A stretch of DNA of 64,000 bases from HGM04593 sp045644465 (GCA_045644465.1 JAZRGV010000062.1:1-64000), one strand, 5' to 3'. Counted from the first letter of the stretch, positions 1 to 8,361 are shown. Translations and numbers: made by a program. Notes: generated from the sequence alone by a model not told the origin.

Positions 1-520
1 CAACGACTGAACGCATAATATCCAATGCTTGTAACGCTGTTAGGTATTGTAATGCTTGTAAGGCCGGTGCAATCTAAGAACGCAAACCCTCCAATGCTTG
101 TAACGCTGTTTCCAATTGTTACACTTGTAAGTCCGTAGCAATAAGCGAACGCTCTTTCTCCAATGCTTGTAACGCTGTTAGGGATTTCAATGCTTGCAAG
201 GCTGGTGCACCAACCAAATGCATACTCTCCAATGCTTGTCACGCTGTTCGGTATTGTAACGCTTGTAAGCTCGTAGCAAGCTTGGAACACCAGATTTTCA
301 ATCCTTGTAACGCTGTTAGGTATTGTAATGCTTGTAAGTCCTTTGCAATAATAAAACGCCCCCTCTCCAATGCTTGTAACGCTGTTGGGTATTGTAATGC
401 TTGTAAGTCCTTTGCAGCCACCAAATGCATACTCTCCAATGCTTGTCACGCTGTTCGGTATTGTAATGCTTGTAAGTCCGGAGCAATCCCGGAATGCATT
501 ATTTCCAATGCTTGTCACGC
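1..520 (-). repeat. 69-bp coding tandem repeats of the LRR gene
   Basis: Seven-plus copies of a 69-bp unit, each encoding one 23-aa LRR. The conserved core (AACAGCGTTACAAGCATTGG on the minus strand) is almost unchanged, while the middle of each unit varies. The high nucleotide identity suggests recent expansion and a substrate for slippage or unequal recombination that would change repeat number. It is a coding repeat, not CRISPR. Confidence 0.85.
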
Positions 521-719
521 TGCATGTTACATTGTTGTATGTAATTTCGCTTGGTATAACAATGTCTCCGGAATAATTGCTATCTTTAATTACCGTAGCT
601 TGTTTTCCTTTAGCAATTACATCGTATTTTATTCCATCGATAGTAACCTCTTCTGCTTTCGCTGTTCCCACGCAGCACATTAGTAACAGTGCTGTAAATA
701 ATAGATTTAATTTTTTCAT
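1..719 (-). CDS. BspA-like leucine-rich repeat surface protein, N-terminal part (runs off left edge)
   Basis: Only the first 239 codons are in the window; the frame is open to base 1. The product begins with a signal peptide (Lys-Lys, hydrophobic stretch, cleavage near Ala-Lys-Ala-Glu), then a short beta-rich segment, then LRR_5 (BspA/TpLRR) repeats. From about residue 65 there are seven complete 23-residue repeats and the start of an eighth, with the consensus SVTSIGxxAFxxCxxLTSIT. At DNA level this is a 69-bp tandem array with highly conserved blocks and variable xxAFxxC segments. The family is secreted or surface-exposed in Bacteroidales and binds host or bacterial ligands; which ligand cannot be read from the sequence. 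The start is the ATG at 717-719. A similar gene lies at 51340-52794. Confidence 0.9.
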   Translation of the reverse strand, partial: MKKLNLLFTALLLMCCVGTAKAEEVTIDGIKYDVIAKGKQATVIKDSNYSGDIVIPSEITYNNVTCSVTSIGNNAFRDCSGLTSITIPNSVTSIGEYAFGGCKGLTSITIPNSVTSIGEGAFYYCKGLTSITIPNSVTRIENLVFQACYELTSVTIPNSVTSIGEYAFGWCTSLASIEIPNSVTSIGERAFAYCYGLTSVTIGNSVTSIGGFAFLDCTGLTSITIPNSVTSIGYYAFSR

Positions 720-1190
720 AATAGTGTATTTTATTTAGTTATTAGTTAATCTTTTTTAAAAAGAGTTTTTAAAAGAGATTGTTGCTTGATTATCAACACT
801 ATAACGGCTGATAATCCGTTTTTTTGCTAAACAATCTATAAAATGCACCAACAAAATCTCCCAAAAACATCAAAATTATTGGCTGAGTAACAAGTTATTA
901 AGATATTTTATGTAATTTTACAACAAATATCGTATCTCTTTAAAAGAGATTGCTTTTTTGCTAAACAGAAATCTAAAGAGCAAAATCCTTTTTTTTGTGT
1001 TGTGAAAAATCTCTTTCCGCTTGCAAGTTAAATAAATAATGCTTTCTTATGCAATTGTCACATAACGACTGAGGGGTAATTCGCAATAATCGCTATTTGG
1101 GCATGCCAACCCCGCCCCCACAGTTGGCGCAAACAGAGAGACAAAATTTTTCTCGCGGAAAAGGTAATTCAAAAAATAAAACCGGCACCG
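720..1190. other. AT-rich gene-free stretch with duplicated motifs
   Basis: No ORF here looks coding on either strand. Two motifs occur twice: TTTAAAAGAGATTG (768-781 and 939-952) and TTTTTTGCTAAACA (820-833 and 954-967). The second copy of the first motif is part of a perfect inverted repeat, ATCTCTTT-A-AAAGAGAT (934-950). This is the upstream region of the LRR gene at 1-719, so the repeats may be regulatory. I find no clear TAnnTTTG box facing that gene. Confidence 0.5.
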
Positions 1191-1194
1191 TCTA

Positions 1195-1322
1195 AAAGTT
1201 GCGATAAAGCGAGAGTAGAGCCAAGTTTACTTGGGTTATACCGAGTGATAGCAACTTCGCAAGGCAATAACAGTGAACAGCCGTTCAAGCATCGGAAACA
1301 GGGCAAATGATGTTTGAGCGGT
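1195..1322. other. Putative structured RNA element or dispersed non-coding repeat
   Basis: A GC-richer island in an AT-rich intergenic region that folds well. Outer stem AAGTTGC (1196-1202) pairs with GCAACTT (1251-1257) and encloses the inner palindrome CCAAGTTTACTTGG (1221-1234). A second stem pairs CCGTTCAAGCATC (1281-1293) with GATGTTTGAGCGG (1309-1321): 13 bp, of which two are G-U wobbles, the kind of change expected when an RNA structure is under selection. The loop is 1294-1308. No T-tract follows. It lacks the signatures of tmRNA, RNase P or SRP RNA that I know. I have a general impression that similar sequence recurs in Bacteroides and Prevotella intergenic regions, which I cannot verify. 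Confidence 0.45.
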
Positions 1323-1419
1323 CTCCCTAGTGTGTCACTTCTGTTTTATAATATTAAATGGCTTAAAAGAAGGAATACCTTTCGTAGCACTAGTTTGTAA
1401 ATTTCTTAAGGGTTTTGTC

Positions 1420-1513
1420 CATTCGGAAAAAGTGTCACTGAATGACATTAATTTCGATTAAGATTTATTGAATGGCAAAATAAAACATATATTTGCATTC
1501 GAAAAAAGTGTCA
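1420..1513 (+). repeat. 18-bp imperfect direct repeat flanking a promoter-like sequence
   Basis: CATTCGGAAAAAGTGTCA (1420-1437) and CATTCGAAAAAAGTGTCA (1496-1513) differ at one base and are 76 bp apart. Between them is a -7-type box TATATTTG (1488-1495), with a TTG at 1468-1470 at a shorter than usual spacing of 17 bp. The only thing downstream on the plus strand is the hairpin at 1569-1623. It could be a small transcribed RNA or remnants of an inserted element. Confidence 0.4.
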
Positions 1514-1568
1514 TTTTACGATTTCTTACTAAGGGACAATTCTCTTGAATTATAGAATGATAATTAAA

Positions 1569-1623
1569 GTACAAACAAAAAATTGCCTCCGAAGTAACTT
1601 TGGAGGCAATTTCTTGTTTGTAC
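1569..1623. terminator. Long hairpin terminator of the efflux operon
   Basis: Two 22-nt arms (1569-1590 and 1602-1623) match at 21 positions with an 11-nt loop. The inner GC part is ATTGCCTCC/GGAGGCAAT, followed by an A/T run on both sides, so it can act in both directions. It ends eight bases past the stop of the leftward PII-like gene and so terminates the efflux operon. Confidence 0.85.
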
Positions 1624-1631
1624 ATTACGTA

Positions 1632-1925
1632 TCAATAGCACTGTTCAATATTCCATACAAAGGCTCTCAAGCCCAACATCTCAGCGTTCTCGTCAATATT
1701 CTTTAGTGCTGCCAGAAGTTTGTCAACAATTGCATCATCAACCATTGTGATGATGCCCGAGTTCATTGATGCCCATGCGTGTGTGCCGTAGTGTGGCTCT
1801 CCTGTCTTGCTGCCACGTCCCTGTAGCTGCTCTATGAATGAGAAACCACGGCAGTTGAGCTTGTCGAGTGTGCTTATGACGGCATCCTTGTGTGCTTGGT
1901 CAAAAGCTATAAATATTCCTTTCAT
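1632..1925 (-). CDS. PII-like small protein at the end of the efflux operon
   Basis: 97 aa, soluble, no signal peptide. The order of predicted beta/alpha segments, the opening MKGIFIAFDQ, the central glycine-rich GRGSKTGEPHYG and the closing hydrophobic strand fit the ferredoxin-like fold of the PII/CutA superfamily. The classical PII T-loop sequence is not present, so ATP or 2-oxoglutarate sensing should not be assumed. It sits 54 bases after the RND pump gene and before the terminator, so it is probably co-transcribed. A regulatory or metal-related role connected with the transporter is inference only. Confidence 0.65.
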   Translation of the reverse strand: MKGIFIAFDQAHKDAVISTLDKLNCRGFSFIEQLQGRGSKTGEPHYGTHAWASMNSGIITMVDDAIVDKLLAALKNIDENAEMLGLRAFVWNIEQCY

Positions 1926-1979
1926 ATATGTTCGTTTTATTCCGGAGTGGGGCGAGCCACTCCGGTTTTGTTTTTAATA

Positions 1980-4900
1980 TTACTTCTTTGCGTTGATAAG
2001 CATTTCCTCGCTCTTGTGCTCTTTCCAGTATTGCTCAAGGTCACGTTTTGCTTTCAGCTTCTTGCGGTTGCGCTTGATACCGTTGCTACCGAATATACAA
2101 TACATCACAGGGGTGTAAACCAATGTCATGATTGTAGATATGGTTAGACCACCGATAACGGCAACACCCAACGGACGCCACATCTCGGCACCTACACCCT
2201 GGCTTGTTGCCAATGGAACCATACCAAGGATAGTGGTTAATGTGGTCATGAGAATTGGGCGCAGACGGCTTCGTGCGGCACGCACTGTTGCAGGTATGAT
2301 GCCAAGTCCGCGTTCACGTAACAACATGGTGTAGTCGATGAGTACGATACCGTTCTTTACAACGATACCAATAAGCATGATGGCACCAAGTATTGACATG
2401 ATGTTCATTGTTGTTCCTGTGATGAAGAGTGCAAGCAACACACCGCTAAGAGCAAATGGAACAGAGAACATAATGATGAATGGATAGGTGAGTGACTCGA
2501 ACTGTGCAGCCATCACAATGAATACCAACAGGATAATGAGCAGTGCTAGTACTCCCATCTCGGCATTAGACTCCATCTGGTCCTCATAAGAACCGGCAAT
2601 CTGTATAGTGTATCCGCTTGGGATTGACATCTCATTGACAACTCCCATACCATATGCAACAGCGTCGCTTAGTGCTGCTCCTGCGGCCATTACGGCATCA
2701 ACCTTTACGATACGCTCGCGGTCCTTACGCTCGATGGTTGGTGGCAACTCTCGCTGAACAACTTTACCTACATCCTTTACACGTACTTTGGTTCCGTTGT
2801 TTGCATACAGAACAACATTCTCGATGTCTGCGATGCTTGTACGGCTCTCGGGCTCAAAACGAACCTTTACATCGTATTCGTCACCATCCTCGCGGAAATA
2901 TGTTGCAAGAGCACCGTTGTATCTGTTACGCAAGTATGTTGCGGCTGTGCTAAGGTTCAGGCCGTGTATTGCAAGTTTCTCGCGGTCGAAGTCAACCTGA
3001 TACTCGGGCTGGTAGTCGCTGCGGCTTATGTTCACCTGTGAAATAAGTGGTGATTTTTCCAAATTGCGGGCGAGGTTCTTGGCAAGGCTGTCTGTCACGG
3101 CAAAGTCGTAACCGTAAATCTCGAATGATGCTGTTACCTGTCCTCCCATACCGCCACCACCTGACTGCAGGTTAAAGCGTGAAATCTCGGGGAATTTGTT
3201 CTTGATATCGGCACGCATCTGGTCACATATTTCAGATAGACCAAGGGTACGCTCTGTCAATGGAACGAATGAATAGTTGAACTTGATGATGTGTGAACCG
3301 TTGTCGCTCATTGATGCGAAGGCGTTCTCTTCGTCGGCCTGTCCTACAGTGAAGTTGCAGGCTTTCAAGTCCTTACCGTAGCGTTCCATCCATAGGTTTG
3401 TAAGCTTAAGACCAATCTCTTCGGCTCTCTCTACACGTGTTCCTATAGGCAACTCCAATGTTGCAGATGCGCGGGCGCTATCCTGTGAGGGGAAGAATTC
3501 GCTCTTAAGGCTCGGGAAGGTAAACAAGCTGGCGATGAATATCGAGAAGCAGGCAATAAGCACTGTCCAACGGTGGCGTACTGCCCAGTTGATTCGCTTG
3601 GCATACCAGTTGTCGAGATTGTCGAGTCCGCGACCTATAGGGGTATAGAATACCTTGAAGAACTTGCTCTGTTTCTTCTGCAACTTAAGCATCTGTGAGC
3701 ACATCATCGGGATAAGTGACAATGCGGCTACTGTAGATACAACCATGATGGTACACATCATCCAACCCAGCTGCTTGAACAATACTCCGGCCATACCGTT
3801 AATCATTGTCAACGGGAAGAATACGGCAAGCATGGTGAGTGTAGAGGCTACGACGGAGATAGCAACCTCGTTTGTACCGTGTACGGCAGCACTCTTGGGG
3901 CTTGAACCGCGTTCGATGTGGGTGGTGATGTTCTCGAGTACTACTATGGCATCGTCCACAACGTTACCGATGGCGATACTCAAACAAGAAAGTGATATGA
4001 TGTTAAGTGAACCATCCGATATAAGCAGATATATGAATGATGCAATAAGTGAGAATGGGATTGTTATACCGATAATCACTGTTGCTCTCCAGCGTCCAAG
4101 GAATATGAATACCACCAACATTACGAATAACAGTGCGTATGCAATTGTCTCGCCAAGTGCTTTTACGGTCATCATAATGTTGTCCGATGAGTCCATGATG
4201 ACACCTATCTTGATGTCTGATGGCAGGCGTTTCTGCAATTCGGGCAACTTCTCGTATATGGAGTTGATGATCTCTACCGAGTTTCCTCCGGTCTGCTTCT
4301 GAATAATTATCATGGCACCGCTCTGGCCGTCGGTATATGTCTTTTGAGCACGCTCCTCTGTGCCGTCAACAAGGCGGGCGATGTCTTTGAGGTATATGTT
4401 TGCACCATTGTATGAACCTACTACAATGTTCAACATATCTTTAGGGCTTTTGAATTCACCCTCTACACGCAAAGCATATGTGTTGTTACCAATGTCGAAG
4501 TTACCTCCGGGGATGTTTCTGTTCTCTGCTCCAATGGCTGAACTTACCGCCTCGACGGTGATGTTGTATGCCTCCATCTTCTCGGGGTTCATGTAGATGT
4601 TTATCTCGCGCTTTGGAGCACCTGAGATAGAAACGGTACCCACACCGTCGATACGTGCAAGCGGGTTGGCGATGTTGTCGTCAAGTATCTTGTATAGGGC
4701 AGGCATGCTCTCCTCTGCTTTGACCGAAAGCATCATGATAGGCATCATGTCTGCCGAGAACTTGAAGATAATAGGGGTGCTGACACCATCGGGCAATGCC
4801 GATGATATCATATCCAATTTGTCGCGTACATCATTTGTCAAGTCATCGATGTCGTAGCCGTATTCGAATTCAAGAGTGACGATTGATATGTTCTCGCGCG

Positions 4901-5150
4901 ACTTTGATGTGATGTGTTTGAGGTGCTCCACCGAGTTGAGTGTGTTCTCAAGCGGGCGTGTCACATTATTCTCAATATCGGATGCACTTGCACCGGAATA
5001 GCTTGTAATAACCATCATTGTGTTGGTCTCGATATCCGGCATAAGGTCGATTGGCAGCTTCGAAAAAGAGAAGATACCGAATATTACAACCGCAATAAAA
5101 CATAGTGCGGTCATAATAGGCCTTTTTACAGCACTTTCATATAAACTCAT
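1980..5150 (-). CDS. RND multidrug efflux permease (HAE-1/AcrB type)
   Basis: 1056 aa, normal length for the family. This is the proton-driven inner-membrane pump of a tripartite efflux system. It has the N-terminal TM1, two large periplasmic loops with porter and docking parts, and two groups of membrane segments. The proton-relay acidic pair is visible as GNVVDDAIVVLENI in TM4 (near residues 398-399), and the TM10 lysine in GIVVKNGIVLIDY (near 932). The DD pair and the VVLE context indicate the hydrophobe/amphiphile (HAE-1) group rather than CzcA metal pumps. It follows the adaptor gene by 23 bases. Specific substrates cannot be told from sequence. Confidence 0.95.
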   Translation of the reverse strand: MSLYESAVKRPIMTALCFIAVVIFGIFSFSKLPIDLMPDIETNTMMVITSYSGASASDIENNVTRPLENTLNSVEHLKHITSKSRENISIVTLEFEYGYDIDDLTNDVRDKLDMISSALPDGVSTPIIFKFSADMMPIMMLSVKAEESMPALYKILDDNIANPLARIDGVGTVSISGAPKREINIYMNPEKMEAYNITVEAVSSAIGAENRNIPGGNFDIGNNTYALRVEGEFKSPKDMLNIVVGSYNGANIYLKDIARLVDGTEERAQKTYTDGQSGAMIIIQKQTGGNSVEIINSIYEKLPELQKRLPSDIKIGVIMDSSDNIMMTVKALGETIAYALLFVMLVVFIFLGRWRATVIIGITIPFSLIASFIYLLISDGSLNIISLSCLSIAIGNVVDDAIVVLENITTHIERGSSPKSAAVHGTNEVAISVVASTLTMLAVFFPLTMINGMAGVLFKQLGWMMCTIMVVSTVAALSLIPMMCSQMLKLQKKQSKFFKVFYTPIGRGLDNLDNWYAKRINWAVRHRWTVLIACFSIFIASLFTFPSLKSEFFPSQDSARASATLELPIGTRVERAEEIGLKLTNLWMERYGKDLKACNFTVGQADEENAFASMSDNGSHIIKFNYSFVPLTERTLGLSEICDQMRADIKNKFPEISRFNLQSGGGGMGGQVTASFEIYGYDFAVTDSLAKNLARNLEKSPLISQVNISRSDYQPEYQVDFDREKLAIHGLNLSTAATYLRNRYNGALATYFREDGDEYDVKVRFEPESRTSIADIENVVLYANNGTKVRVKDVGKVVQRELPPTIERKDRERIVKVDAVMAAGAALSDAVAYGMGVVNEMSIPSGYTIQIAGSYEDQMESNAEMGVLALLIILLVFIVMAAQFESLTYPFIIMFSVPFALSGVLLALFITGTTMNIMSILGAIMLIGIVVKNGIVLIDYTMLLRERGLGIIPATVRAARSRLRPILMTTLTTILGMVPLATSQGVGAEMWRPLGVAVIGGLTISTIMTLVYTPVMYCIFGSNGIKRNRKKLKAKRDLEQYWKEHKSEEMLINAKK

Positions 5151-5173
5151 ATTGTCTTGTTTTAATATGTTTC

Positions 5174-6184
5174 TTATTCAATTACTTCTACCTCTATTTC
5201 GTTTGCAAGGTTCTCTTTGCCGGCAATAACAACATTTGAGCCGGGAACAACACCTGCAATAATCTCGTAGCGGTTGCCAAGGCGACGGCCAAGTTCAATC
5301 TTGTTGTAGTAAACCTTGCCGTTTTCGTATGTGTAAACAAAGTAATCGCCGCTACCTGCCTGCTTGATGACAGCCTGGTCGGGAACAACAACATGTTCTT
5401 TTGTACCAAAGTTTACAATTGCTTTTCCGTACATGCCGGGGCGTACTTTCATATCTTTGTTCTGAAGGCTTATCTCAACAGGGAATGTGTGTGAAGCAGG
5501 TGAAATGGTTGGATATATTATATCTACGTTTCCTTTGAATTCTTTGTCACCGTAAGCCTCGAATGTGAGTGACACGTCGAGGTTCTTGTTTGTCTTTGCG
5601 TAATATGTCTCACTGATGTTGATTTTCATCTTGACAGGCTGAATCTGCTCAACAACAAGGATTGGCTGTCCGCCATACATGTCGCCGTTGTCGTAGTTAC
5701 GTGCCGAAACAACACCGTCGATGGGGCTCACAAGAATTGTGTTCTCCAAACGGTTGTCGAGGTTTTTCTTTGTAACGTCGAGCTGCATCTTCATGTTGTC
5801 ATAATCCGATTTTGAAGTACCGCCTATTTTGTAGAGTTCTTCTATGCGCTTGAAGTTTGTCAGCTGGTTCTCGTATTGCAGTTTCAACTGGTCGAGGCTG
5901 CTGGCATCGAGCTTTACAAGCTGCTGTCCTTTGGTTACATAGTCGCCTACTTCAACAAGGATTTCTGCAATTCGTAGTGGAGAGTTGGGGATTATGTTGT
6001 TCTTAACCTCCGCTTCAACGGTTGTTGAATACTCCTCGAGTTGTGCTACAGCCTCTGTTTGTACCTGTGCAATTTTTACCTTTGGCTTTTCTGCCTGTAC
6101 TGCATTTTCGGTTTTCTCTGCATTGCTGCATGAGCCAAGCAGCGCAGTTGCGATAAAAGCAATTAATGTCAGATTCTTTTTCAT
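5174..6184 (-). CDS. RND efflux periplasmic adaptor lipoprotein (MFP)
   Basis: 336 aa. A lipoprotein signal peptide ends in LLGSC, so the protein is probably anchored by a lipidated cysteine near residue 19. Next come a first biotinyl-lipoyl half (NNIIPNSPLRIAEILVEVGDYVTKGQQLVKLD), an alpha-helical hairpin (about residues 95-140), the second lipoyl half (LVSPIDGVVSARNYDNGDMY) and a beta-barrel region. This is the AcrA/MexA pattern; it links the inner-membrane pump to the outer-membrane channel. It lies 15 bases after the TolC-type gene in the same operon. Confidence 0.93.
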   Translation of the reverse strand: MKKNLTLIAFIATALLGSCSNAEKTENAVQAEKPKVKIAQVQTEAVAQLEEYSTTVEAEVKNNIIPNSPLRIAEILVEVGDYVTKGQQLVKLDASSLDQLKLQYENQLTNFKRIEELYKIGGTSKSDYDNMKMQLDVTKKNLDNRLENTILVSPIDGVVSARNYDNGDMYGGQPILVVEQIQPVKMKINISETYYAKTNKNLDVSLTFEAYGDKEFKGNVDIIYPTISPASHTFPVEISLQNKDMKVRPGMYGKAIVNFGTKEHVVVPDQAVIKQAGSGDYFVYTYENGKVYYNKIELGRRLGNRYEIIAGVVPGSNVVIAGKENLANEIEVEVIE

Positions 6185-6199
6185 AGATGTATGTATTTA

Positions 6200-7528
6200 T
6201 TATTCTTTTCCTAAAACTTTGTTCAACTCTGATTTTGCTACAAGATAGTCATAAATGGTGTTGTTATATGACAGTCTTGTGTTTGTCAATTGTACCTGTG
6301 AATTTGTCAACTCAAGGATTGTACCATTACCAATGTCATAGCGTTTCTGGCTAATCTCAACACCTTTCTCGGCAAGACGTACAGCCTCTTTGTTGCTTGT
6401 GAGCTGCTCCGAGCTTGTTGTCATGTTGTCAATGAAGCTCTGTGCCTGCATCTTAAGCATGTTCTCGGTGTTGTTGCGTGTCTCGGCAAGTTGGAACAAC
6501 TGTATCTCGTTGCTTTTAATGTTTGTAAAGTTTTTGGCCTTGTAAATGGGGATGCTTACAGAGAGTGCAACAGATGCAGCATCGCTCCAGTTGTATTTGG
6601 CTATATTCCAGTTTGTATTTGATATAGACTGGAGCTGATAGCTTCCTACAAGTGCTATTGTTGGGATGAAGGCACTCTTTAATATCTTACGCTGACGGCC
6701 AATCATGTTGGTTTGCATGTCAATCTGGCGTAGTGATGAGTTGTTGCTCAAATCAATCTCTGCATCAGCAACATCTTGCATCTCTTTCTCGTAGTTTGTA
6801 AGATTGTCATCTACTACAAGCGTAACATCGGCTGTAACGCCCATAAGAACCTTTAGCTGTAATCTTGCAAGTTCTACTGCATTCTGTCCGCTTACAACCG
6901 AAGGCCATGCGTTGTTCTTCTGTACCTCTGCGCTGATTTTGTCATATTCGCTTACAAGGCCCTGCTCGAACATCTTGTTTACGATGTCGAAGTTTGTCTC
7001 GGCCAATTTGTAGTTTTCTTGAAGTACATTGTAAGAGTCCTGTGCAAGCATCAACTGATAGAATGCCTTTGTAACCTGGTTTATCATGTCAATCTTCGAA
7101 CTGCGACTCTTTTCTACAGCAAGTTCCAAATCGCTGTTTGTAAGTTTCATTGTCTGATATACCGCAGGAGCATAAAGCGGAATTGCAACCTGCAATGCTG
7201 CGTTCCAAGTGTTTGAGTTGTCCTTACCCATTTTAATCTCTTGGGTCTGGCCCATAGCTTCCATCTTCATAGATGCAACCTGAATGTTGTATTGGATTGC
7301 ACCATCAAGAGTCACCGATGGCAAAAGATTTTGCCAAGCCTCGCTCTTTGATACCTCTTTCAACTCTATCTCCTTTTCCGCAATCTTGATTGTCGGGTTC
7401 TCGCTCAATGCAATCTCGATGGCTTTGTCGAGTGTAATTTGCATTGTTGTAGCTTCTTGTGCATTCACTGTCAGCGTCATCGCTGCCAGCATTGCAACCA
7501 CTGTCTTTAATCGCATTCTAAGATTCAT
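6200..7528 (-). CDS. TolC/OEP-family outer-membrane efflux channel
   Basis: 442 aa with a signal peptide ending around VNA-QEA. The protein shows the duplicated long-helix pattern of TolC: KAIEIALSENPTIKIAEKEIELKEVSKSEAWQNLLPSVTL in the first half, and a matching block near residues 265-300 in the second (SLRQIDMQTNMIGRQRKILKSAFIPTIALVGSY, shown here as the repeated N..L and LP../IPT pattern). It forms the trimeric exit duct for the RND pump. It starts 18 bases after the TetR gene. An alternative start is the Met at residue 5. Confidence 0.93.
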   Translation of the reverse strand: MNLRMRLKTVVAMLAAMTLTVNAQEATTMQITLDKAIEIALSENPTIKIAEKEIELKEVSKSEAWQNLLPSVTLDGAIQYNIQVASMKMEAMGQTQEIKMGKDNSNTWNAALQVAIPLYAPAVYQTMKLTNSDLELAVEKSRSSKIDMINQVTKAFYQLMLAQDSYNVLQENYKLAETNFDIVNKMFEQGLVSEYDKISAEVQKNNAWPSVVSGQNAVELARLQLKVLMGVTADVTLVVDDNLTNYEKEMQDVADAEIDLSNNSSLRQIDMQTNMIGRQRKILKSAFIPTIALVGSYQLQSISNTNWNIAKYNWSDAASVALSVSIPIYKAKNFTNIKSNEIQLFQLAETRNNTENMLKMQAQSFIDNMTTSSEQLTSNKEAVRLAEKGVEISQKRYDIGNGTILELTNSQVQLTNTRLSYNNTIYDYLVAKSELNKVLGKE

Positions 7529-7546
7529 AATTCTTTTCCTCTATAT

Positions 7547-8185
7547 TTATTTATTATTTTCTTTCAGATATGCTTCGATGATTTCTTCTCCTTTGGGAGT
7601 GGATATTCCTCTTAGATAGAAAATGATAAGCGTGCGTCCCAATTCGCGCGGAGGGAACTTGCTTAAACTGTTTTTATCAGAATCCATCTTTGCCGTGAAT
7701 ATCGTTTCAAGGTTCTGTCTCAAAATATATGAGAAAATCTCAAGGTTTGCGTCCTCTCTGAACCAGCCTTGTTTGCGTCCTTCTTCAATCCAGGCAAGGA
7801 AACGCTTGTCGTTCTGTTCCTCGTTATGCCTTTTCTTTTTGCATATTTCGGGGTATTTCTTGAGATCTGTGAAAAACTCTTTGTTAATGCTGCTTATTAT
7901 ATCGACATATTTGTCGTATAACTTCAGGATTATTTCAAGAGTATGCGCGGCGTTACGTACTATTTGTTTTCCCTCGTTATGGATAATTTCGTTATGAAGT
8001 TTCAAGGTTTCGAACAGTAATTGCTCCTTATCGCTGAACAGCTCGTAAATTGTACGTTTTGAGATGGATAGAGTGGATGCAATGTCGTCCATCTTCACCT
8101 TCTTTATTCCGTGCTTGCTGAATTGCTCTAGCGCGGTCTTTAATATGAGCTCACGAACATTGTCTTTTGTATTCTCTTCTTTCAC
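7547..8185 (-). CDS. TetR-family transcriptional regulator of the efflux operon
   Basis: 212 aa. The N-terminal domain has a typical TetR helix-turn-helix: IKKVKMDDIASTLSISKRT followed by IYELFSDKEQLL (about residues 25-60). The C-terminal helical domain is variable, as expected for a ligand pocket. The start is a GTG at 8183-8185; there is no in-frame ATG upstream, and the promoter -7 box is only about 25 bases away. It is the first gene of the efflux operon. A perfect palindrome overlaps its promoter, so autorepression relieved by a pump substrate is the likely mode of control (inference). Confidence 0.92.
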   Translation of the reverse strand: MKEENTKDNVRELILKTALEQFSKHGIKKVKMDDIASTLSISKRTIYELFSDKEQLLFETLKLHNEIIHNEGKQIVRNAAHTLEIILKLYDKYVDIISSINKEFFTDLKKYPEICKKKRHNEEQNDKRFLAWIEEGRKQGWFREDANLEIFSYILRQNLETIFTAKMDSDKNSLSKFPPRELGRTLIIFYLRGISTPKGEEIIEAYLKENNK

Positions 8186-8210
8186 CTCTTCATCTTTTTG
8201 ATTCCGGTTG

Positions 8211-8242
8211 CAAAGTTACTACGAAAACTTTTTTGGTGCAAA
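8211..8242 (-). promoter_or_regulatory. Promoter of the TetR-efflux operon
   Basis: Reading leftward: TTTTTG (-33, plus bases 8239-8243), 20-bp spacer, TAACTTTG (-7, plus bases 8211-8218). This matches the Bacteroidetes consensus exactly. The 5' UTR would be short, about 20 bases to the GTG start. Confidence 0.75.
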
Positions 8243-8252
8243 AAGTTTTCGT
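8221..8252. promoter_or_regulatory. Perfect palindrome, likely TetR operator
   Basis: ACGAAAACTTTTT (8221-8233) and AAAAAGTTTTCGT (8240-8252) are perfect 13-bp inverted arms around a 6-bp spacer. The palindrome covers the -33 box and most of the spacer of the promoter, so a dimeric repressor bound here would block RNA polymerase. No T-tract or gene end is present that would make it a terminator. Confidence 0.7.
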
Positions 8253-8361
8253 TAATAATTATGGAAATTTTTCAATATTAAATATTTTTATGATTTTGTA
8301 AAAAATGGAGTTTCGTTTATGTAAAAAAGTGAGGCGATTATATACAAGAGCTTCTTTCTGT

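Noticed and set aside
1..540. Regular short repeats that could suggest a CRISPR array
   Set aside because: The unit is 69 bp, stays in one reading frame and encodes LRR repeats after a signal peptide; no cas genes are nearby.
1260..1340. SRP RNA, RNase P or group II intron domain V in the structured element
   Set aside because: Conserved blocks of these RNAs are not present; the hairpin loops differ.
3655..4302. Plus-strand ORF of 215 aa
   Set aside because: Lies antisense inside the RND pump gene, with no domain and no promoter; a shadow of the GC-rich codon pattern.
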